NCBI RefSeq assembly: GCF_029227915.1 | Contig: NC_079884.1 | Location: 30,506,001-30,570,000, forward strand | Direction: 5' to 3' | DNA length: 64,000 nt | DNA from: Hydractinia symbiolongicarpus | Lineage: Eukaryota > Cnidaria > Hydrozoa > Anthoathecata > Hydractiniidae | Shown: positions 32,056-43,423 of the stretch, piece after piece | How the letters are laid out: every line of letters begins with the position of its first letter | Numbering within the stretch: the first letter of the stretch is position 1 | Position numbers and translations under genes: made by a program | Notes under the pieces: model-generated | Told to the model about the DNA's origin: nothing | The model's input: only the letters and a program-made list of their open reading frames with translations | Database searches by the model: none

Positions 32056-34083
32056 GATGAGAGGCTTAATGAATGTGGTTTAATCGCCGGCAAACGAAAA
32101 CCCGCGATTTCCCGTAAATCCCGGGCTTGGCTCGTATAGTCGAATGTATACAAAGAAAGTACCCAGGGAGTAAACTCATTTCCCGAACGATTTTTTAAAT
32201 TATTTTTTCACCACTAAAACGCATGAGACTTGTAGTTTTCAAAAATGTTTTCATTTTTGATGAGACGCTGAATAAAGGAAGTTTAATCGCCGGTAAACGA
32301 AAACCCGCGATTTCCCGTAAATCCCGGACTCAGCCCGTATAGTCAAAAGTATACAAAGAAAGTACCCAGGGAGTAAATTCATTTCCCGAACGATTTTTTA
32401 AATTATTTTTTCACCACTAAAACGTATGAGACTTGTAGTTTTTAGAAAAGTTTTCATTTTTGATGAGACATTTAATGAAAGTGGTTTAATCGCCGGCAAA
32501 CGAAAACCCGCGATTTCCCGTAAATCCCGGGCTTGGCTCGTATAGTCGAATGTATACAAAGAAAGTACCCAGGGAGTAAACTCATTTCCCGAACGATTTT
32601 TTAAATTATTTTTTCACCACTAAAACGCATGAGACTTGTAGTTTTCAAAAATGTTTTCATTTTTGATGAGACGCTAAATGAAAGGGGTTTAATCGCCGGC
32701 AAAGAAAACCCGCGATTTCCCGTAAATCCCGGGCTTGGCCCGTATAGTCGAATGTATACAAAGAAAGTACCCAGGGAGTAAACTCATTTCCCAAACGATT
32801 TTTTAAATTATTATGTCACCACTAAAACGCATGAGACTTGTAGTTTTCAAAAGTGTTTTCATTTTTGATGAGACGCTGAATAAAAGAGGTTTAATCGCCG
32901 GCAAACGAAAACCCGCGATTTCCCGTAAATCCCGGACTCGGCCCGTATAGTCAAAAGTATACAAAGAAAGTACCCAGGGAGTAAACTCATTTCCCGAACG
33001 ATTTTTTAAATTATTTTTTCACCACTAAAACGTATGAGACTTGTAGTTTTCAGAAATGTTTTCATTTTTGATGAGAGGCTTAACGAATGTGGTTTAATCG
33101 CAGGCAAACGAAAACCCGCGATTTCCCGTAAACCCCGGACTCGGCCCGTATAGTCAAAAGTATACAAAGAAAGTACCCAGGGAGTAAACTCATTTTCCGA
33201 ACGATTTTTTAAATTATTATTTCACCACTAAAACCCATGAGACTTGTAGTTTTTAAAAATGTTTTCATTTTTGATGAGACGCTGAATAAAGGAAGTTTAA
33301 TCGCCGGTAAACGAAAACCCGCGATTTCCCGTAAATCCCGGACTCAGCCCGTATAGTCAAAAGTATACAAAGAAAGTACCCAGGGAGTAAACTCATTTTC
33401 CGAACGATTTTTTAAATTATTATTTCACCACTAAAACCCATGAGACTTGTAGTTTTTAAAAATGTTTTCATTTTTGATGAGACGCTGAATAAAGGAAGTT
33501 TAATCGCCGGTAAACGAAAACCCGCGATTTCCCGTAAATCCCGGACTCAGCCCGTATAGTCAAAAGTATACGAAGAAAGTACCCAGGGAGTAAACTCATT
33601 TCCCGAACGATTTTTTAAAATATTTTTTCACCACTAAAACGTATGAGAGTTGTAGTTTTCAGAAATGTTTTCATTTTTGATGAGACATTTAATGAAAGTG
33701 GTTTAATCGCCGGCAAATGAAAACCCGCGATTTCCCGTAAATCCCGGGCTTGGCTCGTATAGTCGAATGTATACAAAGAAAGTACCCAGGGAGTAAACTC
33801 ATTTCCCGAACGATTTTTTAAACTATTTTTTCACCACTAAAACGCATGAGACTTGTAGTTTTCAAAAATGTTTTCATTTTTGATGAGACGCTAAATGAAA
33901 GGGGTTTAATCGCCGGCAAAGAAAACCCGCGATTTCCCGTAAATTCCGGGCTTGGCCCGTATAGTCAAAAGTATACAAAGAAAGTACCCAGGGAGTAAAC
34001 TCATTTCCCGAACGATTTTTTAAATTATTTTTTCACCACTAAAACGTATGAGACTTGTAGTTTTCAGAAATGTTTTCATTTTT
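32056..34083 (+). repeat. 10-mer HOR unit (2028 bp)
   Basis: Order: 32056 M4, 32259 M5, 32462 M1, 32665 M2s, 32867 M3, 33070 M4, 33273 M5, 33476 M5, 33679 M1, 33882 M2s. Tags shared with the next unit: TTTAGAAAAGTTTTC (TAGAAAAG at 32443 and 34471), TTAACGAATGTGG with CGCAGGC, and ATGAGAGTTG (33645 and 35470). The two M5 monomers at 33273 and 33476 are near-identical and both follow ATTTTCCGAACG, indicating a single-monomer duplication absent from the next unit. Confidence 0.87.
32867..33069 (+). repeat. Monomer class M3 (representative)
   Basis: M3 begins GACGCTGAATAAAAGAGG and has the tail GGACTCGGCCCG with TCAAAAGTATAC. It usually follows M2s and usually precedes M4, the junction into M4 being marked by CGTATGAG and TCAGAAATG. 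A subform has CGCTGAGTAAAAGAGG (28402, 30432, 31853, 35909, 36112, 53566, 63498). Confidence 0.83.
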
Positions 34084-35908
34084 GATGAGAGGCTTAATGA
34101 ATGTGGTTTAATCGCCGGCAAACGAAAACCCGCGATTTCCCGTAAATCCCGGGCTTGGCTCGTATAGTCGAATGTATACAAAGAAAGTACCCAGGGAGTA
34201 AACTCATTTCCCGAACGATTTTTTAAATTATTTTTTCACCACTAAAACGCATGAGACTTGTAGTTTTCAAAAATGTTTTCATTTTTGATGAGACGCTGAA
34301 TAAAGGAAGTTTAATCGCCGGTAAACGAAAACCCGCGATTTCCCGTAAATCCCGGACTCAGCCCGTATAGTCAAAAGTATACAAAGAAAGTACCCAGGGA
34401 GTAAATTCATTTCCCGAACGATTTTTTAAATTATTTTTTCACCACTAAAACGTATGAGACTTGTAGTTTTTAGAAAAGTTTTCATTTTTGATGAGACATT
34501 TAATGAAAGTGGTTTAATCGCCGGCAAACGAAAACCCGCGATTTCCCGTAAATCCCGGGCTTGGCTCGTATAGTCGAATGTATACAAAGAAAGTACCCAG
34601 GGAGTAAACTCATTTCCCGAACGATTTTTTAAATTATTTTTTCACCACTAAAACGCATGAGACTTGTAGTTTTCAAAAATGTTTTCATTTTTGATGAGAC
34701 GCTAAATGAAAGGGGTTTAATCGCCGGCAAAGAAAACCCGCGATTTCCCGTAAATCCCGGGCTTGGCCCGTATAGTCGAATGTATACAAAGAAAGTACCC
34801 AGGGAGTAAACTCATTTCCCAAACGATTTTTTAAATTATTATGTCACCACTAAAACGCATGAGACTTGTAGTTTTCAAAAGTGTTTTCATTTTTGATGAG
34901 ACGCTGAATAAAAGAGGTTTAATCGCCGGCAAACGAAAACCCGCGATTTCCCGTAAATCCCGGACTCGGCCCGTATAGTCAAAAGTATACAAAGAAAGTA
35001 CCCAGGGAGTAAACTCATTTCCCGAACGATTTTTTAAATTATTTTTTCACCACTAAAACGTATGAGACTTGTAGTTTTCAGAAATGTTTTCATTTTTGAT
35101 GAGAGGCTTAACGAATGTGGTTTAATCGCAGGCAAACGAAAACCCGCGATTTCCCGTAAACCCCGGACTCGGCCCGTATAGTCAAAAGTATACAAAGAAA
35201 GTACCCAGGGAGTAAACTCATTTCCCGAACGATTTTTTAAATTATTATTTCACCACTAAAACCCATGAGACTTGTAGTTTTTAAAAATGTTTTCATTTTT
35301 GATGAGACGCTGAATAAAGGAAGTTTAATTGCCGGTAAACGAAAACCCGCGATTTCCCGTAAATCCCGGACTCAGCCCGTATAGTCAAAAGTATACGAAG
35401 AAAGTACCCAGGGAGTAAACTCATTTCCCGAACGATTTTTTAAATTATTTTTTCACCACTAAAACGTATGAGAGTTGTAGTTTTCAGAAATGTTTTCATT
35501 TTTGATGAGACATTTAATGAAAGTGGTTTAATCGCCGGCAAATGAAAACCCGCGATTTCCCGTAAATCCCGGGCTTGGCTCGTATAGTCGAATGTATACA
35601 AAGAAAGTACCCAGGGAGTAAACTCATTTCCCGAACGATTTTTTAAACTATTTTTTCACCACTAAAACGCATGAGACTTGTAGTTTTCAAAAATGTTTTC
35701 ATTTTTGATGAGACGCTAAATGAAAGGGGTTTAATCGCCGGCAAAGAAAACCCGCGATTTCCCGTAAATTCCGGGCTTGGCCCGTATAGTCGAATGTATA
35801 CAAAGAAAGTACCCAGGGAGTAAACTCATTTCCCAAACGATTTTTTAAATTATTATGTCACCACTAAAACGCATGAGACTTGTAGTTTTCAAAAGTGTTT
35901 TCATTTTT
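34084..35908 (+). repeat. 9-mer HOR unit, sister of the preceding 10-mer (1825 bp)
   Basis: Order: 34084 M4, 34287 M5, 34490 M1, 34693 M2s, 34895 M3, 35098 M4, 35301 M5, 35504 M1, 35707 M2s. The offset from the previous unit is 2028 up to the M5, then 1825 after it, because there is only one M5 here. Without the duplication the underlying cycle is M3 M4 M5 M1 M2s. Confidence 0.87.
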
Positions 35909-37329
35909 GATGAGACGCTGAGTAAAAGAGGTTTAATCACCGGCAAACGAAAACCCGCGATTTCCCGTAAATCCCGGAATCGGCCCGTATAGTCAAAAGT
36001 ATACAAAGAAAGTACCCAGGGAGTAAACTCATTTCCCGAACGATTTTTTAAATTATTTTTTCTTCACTAAAACGTATGAGACTTGTAGTTTTTAAAAATG
36101 TTTTCATTTTTGATGAGACGCTGAGTAAAAGAGGTTTAATCGCCGGCAAACGAAAACCCGCGATTTCCTGTAAATCCCGGACTCGGCCCGTATAGTCAAA
36201 AGTATACAAAGAAAGTACCCAGGGAGTAAACTCATTTCCCGAACGATTTTTTAAATTATTTTTTCACCACTAAAACGTATGAGACATGTACTTTTCAGAA
36301 ATGTTTTCATTTTTGATGAGAGGCTTAATGAATGTGGTTTAATCGCCGGCAAACGAAAACCCGCGATTTTCCGTAAATCCCGGGCTTGGCCCGTATAGTC
36401 GAATGTATACAAAGAAAGTACCCTGTGAGTAAACTCATTTCCAAAACGATTTTTTAAATTATCTTTTCACCACTAAAACGCATGAGACTTGTAGTTTTTA
36501 AAAATGGTTTCATTTTTGATGAGACGCTGAATAAAATAAGTTTAATCGACGGCAAACGAAAACCCGCCATTTCCCGTAAACCCCGGACACGGCCCGTATA
36601 GTCAAAAGTATACAAAGAAAGTACCCAGGGAGTAAAATCATTTCCCGAACGATTTTTTAAATTATTATTTCACCACTAAAACCCATGAGACATGTAGTTT
36701 TTGAAAATGTTTTCATTTTTGATGAGACGCTGAATAAAGGAAGTTTAATTGCCGGTAAACGAAAACCCGCGATTTCCCGTAAATCCCGGACTCAGCCCGT
36801 ATAGTCAAAAGTATACAAAGAAAGTACCCAGGGAGTAAACTCATTTCCCGAACGATTTTTTAAATTAATTTTTCACCACTAACACGTATGAGACTTGTAG
36901 TTTTCAGAAATGTTTTCATTTTTGATGAGACATTTAATGAAAGTGGTTTAATCGCCGGCAAACGAAAACCCGCGATTTCCCGTAAATCCCGGGCTTGGCT
37001 CGTATAGTTGAATGTATACAAAGAAAGTACCCAGGGAGTAAACTCATTTCCCGAACGATTTTTTAAATTATTTTTTCACCACTAAAACGCATGAGATTTG
37101 TAGTTTTTAAAAATGTTTTCATTTTTGATGAGACGCTAAATGAAAGGGGTTTAATCGCCGGCAAACGAAAACCCGCGATTTCCCGTAAATCCCGGACTCA
37201 GCCCGTATAGTCAAAAGAATACAAAGAAAGTACCCAGGGAGTTATCTCATTTCCCGAACGATTTTTTAAATTATTTTTTCACCACTAAAACGTATGAGAC
37301 TTGTAGTTTTTAGAAATGTTTTCATTTTT
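35909..37329 (+). repeat. Linker of seven monomers
   Basis: Order: 35909 M3, 36112 M3, 36315 M4, 36518 M6, 36721 M5, 36924 M1, 37127 M2 head with M1' tail. The stretch M3 M4 M6 M5 M1 M2 is the fullest version of the basic class order in the window. Unusual bases: TTCTTCACT near 36060 for TTCACCACT, TACTTTTCAG near 36290, and AACACGTATG near 36880. Confidence 0.78.
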
Positions 37330-39768
37330 GATGAGACATTTAATGAAAGTGGTTTAATCGCCGGCAAACGAAAACCCGCGATTTCCCGTAAATCCCGGAC
37401 TCAGCCCGTATAGTCAAAAGAATACAAAGAAAGTACCCAGGGAGTTATCTCATTTCCCGAACGATTTTTTAAATTATTTTTTCACCACTAAAACGTATGA
37501 GACTTGTAGTTTTCAGAAATGTTTTCATTTTTGATGAGACATTTAATGAAAGTGGTTTAATCGCCGGCAAACGAATACCCGCGATTTCCCGTAAATCCCG
37601 GGCTTGGCTCGTATAGTCGAATGTATACAAAGAAAGTGCTTAGGGAGTAAACTCATTTCCCGAACGATTTTTTAAATTATTTTTTCACCACTAAAACGCA
37701 TGAGACTTGTAGTTTTCAAAAATGTTTTCATTTTTGATGAGACGCCTAATGAAAGGGGTTTAATTGCCGGCAAACGAAAACCCGCAATTTCCCGTAAATC
37801 CCGGACTCGTCCCGTATAGTCAACAGTATACAAAGAAAGTACCCAGGAAGTAAACTCATTTCCCGAACGATTTTTAAAATTATTTTTTCACCACTAAAAC
37901 GTATGAGACTTGTAGTTTTCAGAAATGTTTTCATTTTTGATGAGAGGCTTAATGAATGTGGTTTAATCGCCGGCAAACGAAAACCCGCCATTTCCCGTAA
38001 ACCCCGGACTCGGCCCGTATAGTCAAAAGTATACAAAGAAAGTACCCAGGGAGTAAACTCATTTCCCGAACGATTTTTTAAATTATTATTTCACCACTAA
38101 AACCCATGTGACTTGTAGTTTTTAAAAATGTTTTCATTTTTGATGAGACGCTGAATAAAGGAAGTTTAATCGCCGGTAAACGAAAACCCGCGATTTCCCG
38201 TAAATCCCGGACTCAGCCCGTATAGTCAAAAGTATACAAAAAAAAAAGTACCCACGGAGTAAACTCATTTCCCGAACGATTTTTTAAATTATTTTTTCAC
38301 CACTAAAACGTATGAGACTTGTAGTTTTCAGAAATGTTTTCATTTTTGATGAGACATTTAATGAAAGTGGTTTAATCGCCGGCAAACGAAAACCCGCGAT
38401 TTCCCGTAAATCCCGGGCTTGGCTCGTATAGTCGAATGTATACAAAGAAAGTACCCAGGGAGTAAACTCATTTCCCGAACGATTTTTTAAATTATTTTTT
38501 CACCACTAAAACGCATGAGACTTGTAGTTTTCAAAAATGTTTTCATTTTTGATGAGACGCTAAATGAAAGGGGTTTAATCGCCGGCAAACGAAAACCCGC
38601 GATTTTCCGTAAATCCCGGGCTTGGCCCGTATAGTCGAATGTATACAAAGAAAGTACCCTGTGAGTAAACTCATTTCCAAAACGATTTTTTAAATTATCT
38701 TTTCACCACTAAAACGCATGAGACTTGTAGTTTTTAAAAATGTTTTCATTTTTGATGAGACGCTAAATAAAAGTAGTTTAATCGACGGCAAACGAAAACC
38801 CGCCATTTCCCGTAAACCCCAGACACGGCCCGTATAGTCAAAAGTATACAAAGAAAGTACCCAGGGAGTAAACTCATTTCCCGAACGATTTTTTAAATTA
38901 TTATTTCACCACTAAAACCCATGAGACATGTAGTTTTTAAAAATGTTTTCATTTTTGATGAGACATTCAATGAAAGTGGTTTAATCGCCGGCAAACGAAA
39001 ACCCGCGATTTCCCGTAAATCCCGGGCTTGGCTCGTATAGTCGAATGTATACAAAGAAAGTACCCAGGGAGTAAACTCATTTCCCGAACGATTTTTTAAA
39101 TTATTTTTTCACCACTAAAACGCATGAGATTTGTAGTTTTTAAAAATGTTTTCATTTTTGATGAGACGCTAAATAAAAGGGGTTTAATCGCCGGCAAACG
39201 AAAACCCGCGATTTCCCGTAAATCCCGGGCTTGGCCCGTATAGTCGAATGTATGCAAAGAAAGTACCCAGGGAGTAAACTCATTTCCCAAACGATTTTTT
39301 AAATTATTTTGTCACCACTAAATCGCATGAGACTTGTAGTTTTCAAAAGTGTTTTCATTTTTGATGAGACACTGAATAAAATAGGTTTAATCGCCGGCAA
39401 ACGAAAACCCGCAATTTCCCGTAAATCCCGGACTCGGCCCGTATAGTTAAAAGTATACAAAGAAAGTACCCAGGGAGTAAACTCCTTTCCCGAACGATTT
39501 TTAAAATTATTATTTTACTACTAAAGCCCATGAGACTTGTAGTTTTTAAAAATATTTTCCATTTTGATGAGACGCTGAATAAAGGAAGTTTAATCGCCGG
39601 TAAACAAAAACCCGCGATTTCCCGTAAATCCCGGACTCAGCCCGTATAGTCAAAAGAATACAAAGAAAGTACCCAGGGAGTTATCTCATTTCCCGAACGA
39701 TTTTTTAAATTATTTTTTCACCACTAAAACGTATGAGACTTGTAGTTTTTAGAAATGTTTTCATTTTT
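37330..39768 (+). repeat. 12-mer HOR unit (2439 bp) with A10 marker
   Basis: Order: 37330 M1', 37533 M1, 37736 M2c, 37939 M4, 38142 M5 (206 bp), 38348 M1, 38551 M2, 38754 M6, 38957 M1, 39160 M2, 39363 M3, 39566 M5. The M5 at 38142 has ten A (38238-38247) where others have AAAGAAA, followed by CCCACGG. The first five monomers repeat the class order of the pentamers at 5-2034. The 39363 M3 leads into the divergent M5 through TTTTACTACTAAAGCCC and AATATTTTCC. Confidence 0.88.
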
Positions 39769-41801
39769 GATGAGACATTTAATGAAAGTGGTTTAATCGC
39801 CGGCAAACGAAAACCCGCGATTTCCCGTAAATCCCGGACTCAGCCCGTATAGTCAAAAGAATACAAAGAAAGTACCCAGGGAGTTATCTCATTTCCCGAA
39901 CGATTTTTTAAATTATTTTTTCACCACTAAAACGTATGAGACTTGTAGTTTTCAGAAATGTTTTCATTTTTGATGAGACATTTAATGAAAGTGGTTTAAT
40001 CGCCGGCAAACGAATACCCGCGATTTCCCGTAAATCCCGGGCTTGGCTCGTATAGTCGAATGTATACAAAGAAAGTGCCCAGGGAGTAAACTCATTTCCC
40101 GAACGATTTTTTAAATTATTTTTTCACCACTAAAACGCATGAGAATTGCAGTTTTCAAAAATGTTTTCATTTTTGATGAAACGCCTAATGAAAGGGGTTT
40201 AATTGCCGGCAAACGAAAACCCGCAATTTCCCGTAAATCCCGGACTCGTCCCGTATAGTCAACAGTATACAAAGAAAGTACCCAGGAAGTAAACTCATTT
40301 CCCGAACGATTTTTAAAATTATTTTTTCACCACTAAAACGTATGAGACTTGTAGTTTTCAGAAATGTTTTCATTTTTGATGAGAGGCTTAATGAATGTGG
40401 TTTAATCGCCGGCAAACGAAAACCCGCCATTTCCCGTAAACCCCGGACTCGGCCCGTATAGTCAAAAGTATACAAAGAAAGTACCCAGGGAGTAAACTCA
40501 TTTCCCGAACGATTTTTTAAATTATTATTTCACCACTAAAACCCATGTGACTTGTAGTTTTTAAAAATGTTTTCATTTTTGATGAGACGCTGAATAAAGG
40601 AAGTTTAATCGCCGGTAAACGAAAACCCGCGATTTCCCGTAAATCCCGGACTCAGCCCGTATAGTCAAAAGTATACAAAAAAAAAAGTACCCACGGAGTA
40701 AACTCATTTCCCGAACGATTTTTTAAATTATTTTTTCACCACTAAAACGTATGAGACTTGTAGTTTTCAGAAATGTTTTCATTTTTGATGAGACATTTAA
40801 TGAAAGTGGTTTAATCGCCGGCAAACGAAAACCCGCGATTTCCCGTAAATCCCGGGCTTGGCTCGTATAGTCGAATGTATACAAAGAAAGTACCCAGGGA
40901 GTAAACTCATTTCCCGAACGATTTTTTAAATTATTTTTTCACCACTAAAACGCATGAGACTTGTAGTTTTCAAAAATGTTTTCATTTTTGATGAGACGCT
41001 AAATGAAAGGGGTTTAATCGCCGGCAAACGAAAACCCGCGATTTTCCGTAAATCCCGGGCTTGGCCCGTATAGTCGAATGTATACAAAGAAAGTACCCTG
41101 TGAGTAAACTCATTTCCAAAACGATTTTTTAAATTATTTTTTCACCACTAAAACGCATGAGATTTGTAGTTTTTAAAAATGTTTTCATTTTTGATGAGAC
41201 GCTAAATGAAAGGGGTTTAATCGCCGGCAAACGAAAACCCGCGATTTCCCGTAAATCCCGGGCTTGGCCCGTATAGTCGAATGTATGCAAAGAAAGTACC
41301 CAGGGAGTAAACTCATTTCCCAAACGATTTTTTAAATTATTTTGTCACCACTAAATCGCATGAGACTTGTAGTTTTCAAAAGTGTTTTCATTTTTGATGA
41401 GACACTGAATAAAATAGGTTTAATCGCCGGCAAACGAAAACCCGCAATTTCCCGTAAATCCCGGACTCGGCCCGTATAGTTAAAAGTATACAAAGAAAGT
41501 ACCCAGGGAGTAAACTCCTTTCCCGAACGATTTTTAAAATTATTATTTTACTACTAAAGCCCATGAGACTTGTAGTTTTTAAAAATATTTTCCATTTTGA
41601 TGAGACGCTGAATAAAGGAAGTTTAATCGCCGGTAAACAAAAACCCGCGATTTCCCGTAAATCCCGGACTCAGCCCGTATAGTCAAAAGAATACAAAGAA
41701 AGTACCCAGGGAGTTATCTCATTTCCCGAACGATTTTTTAAATTATTTTTTCACCACTAAAACGTATGAGACTTGTAGTTTTCAGAAATGTTTTCATTTT
41801 T
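39769..41801 (+). repeat. 10-mer HOR unit, sister of the 12-mer (2033 bp)
   Basis: Order: 39769 M1', 39972 M1, 40175 M2c, 40378 M4, 40581 M5 (206 bp, A10 at 40677-40686), 40787 M1, 40990 M2, 41193 M2, 41396 M3, 41599 M5. The offset from the 12-mer is 2439 up to the M2 at 40990 and 2033 from the M2 at 41193 on. It therefore lacks the M6-M1 pair (406 bp) found at 38754-39159. The AATATTTTCC tag sits at 39551 and 41584. Confidence 0.88.
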
Positions 41802-43423
41802 GATGAGACATTTAATGAAAGTGGTTTAATCGCCGGCAAACGAAAACCCGCGATTTCCCGTAAATCCCGGACTCAGCCCGTATAGTCAAAAGAATACAAA
41901 GAAAGTACGCAGGGAGTTATCTCATTTCCCGAACGATTTTTTAAATTATTTTCTCACCACTAAAACGTATGAGACTTGTAGTTTTCAGAAATGTTTTCAT
42001 TTTTGATGAGACACTTAATGAAAGTGGTTTAATCGCCGGCAAACTAAAACCCGCGATTTCCCGTAAATCCCGGGCTTGGCTCGTATAGTCGAATGTATAC
42101 AAAGAAAGTACCCAGGGAGTAAACTCATTTCCCGAACGATTTTTTAAATTATTTTTTCACCACTAAAACGCATGAGACTTGTAGTTTTCAAAAATGTTTT
42201 CATTTTTGATGAGAGGCTTAATGAATGTGGTTTAATCGCCGGCAAACGAAAACCCGCCATTTCCCGTAAACCCCGGACTCGGTCCGTATAGTCAAAAGTA
42301 TAAAAGAAAGTACCTAGGGAGTAAACTCATTTCCCGAACGATTTTTTAAATTATTATTTCACCACTAAAACCCATGAGACTTGTAGTTTTTAAAAATGTT
42401 TTCATTTTTGATGAGACGCTGAGTAAAGGAAGTTTAATCGCCGGTAAACGAAAACCCGCGATTTCCCGTAAATCCCGGACTCAGCCCGTATAGTCAAAAG
42501 TATACAAAGAAAGTACCCAGGGAGTAAACTCATTTCCCGAACGATTTTTTAAATTATTTTTTCACCACTAAAACGTAAGAGACTTGTAGTTTTCAGAAAT
42601 GTTTTCATTTTTGATGAGACATTTAATGAAGGTGGTTTAATCGCCGGCAAACGAAAACCCACGATTTCCCGTAAATCCCGGGCTTGGCTCGTATAGTCGA
42701 ATGTATACAAAGAAAGTACCCAGGGAGTAAACTCATTTCCCGAACGATTTTTGAAATTATTTTTTCACCACTAAAACGCATGAGACTTGTAGTTTTCAAA
42801 AATGTTTTCATTTTTGATGAGACGCTAAATGAAAGGGGTATAATCGCCGGCAAAGAAAACCCGCGATTTCCCGTAAATCCCGGGCTTGGCCCGTATAGTC
42901 GAATGTATACAAAGAAAGTACCCAGGGAGTAAACTCATTTCCCAAACGATTTTTTAAATTATTATGTCACCAATAAAACGCATGAGACTTGTAGTTTTCA
43001 AATGTGTTTTCATTTTCGATGAGACGCTGAATAAAAGAGGTTTAATCGCCGGCAAACGAAAACCCGCGATTTCCCGTAAATCCCGGACTCGGCCCGTATA
43101 GTCAAAAGTATACAAAGAAAGTACCCAGGGAGTAAACTCATTTCCCGAACGATTTTTTAAATTATTTTTTCACCACTAAAACGTATGAGACTTGTAGTTT
43201 TCAGAAATGTTTTCATTTTTGATGAGAGGCTTAATGAATGTGGTTTAATCGCCGGCAAACAAAAACCCGCGATTTTCCGTAAATCCCGGGCTTGGCCCGT
43301 ATAGTCGAATGTATACAAAGAAAGTACCCTGTGAGTAAACTCATTTCCAAAACGATTTTTTAAATTGTCTTTTCACCACTAAAACGCATGAGACTTGTAG
43401 TTTTTAAAAATGTTTTCATTTTT
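41802..43423 (+). repeat. Decayed third copy and transition
   Basis: Order: 41802 M1', 42005 M1 (CACTTAATG), 42208 M4 (202 bp), 42410 M5 (GAGTAAAGG), 42613 M1, 42816 M2s, 43018 M3, 43221 M4. It starts like the two units before it but the M2c is gone, with the M4 directly after M1. The M4 at 42208 is 202 bp because TATACAAAG has become TATAAAAG, an independent deletion from the M2s one. The 43221 M4 ends with CCCTGTGAG and TTGTCTTTTC. Confidence 0.78.

Noticed and set aside
38238-38247. Run of ten A as a separate microsatellite or transposon tail
   Set aside because: It is a local change of AAAGAAA inside an otherwise ordinary M5 monomer, and its second occurrence (40677-40686) is explained by HOR duplication. 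It is kept only as a lineage marker.
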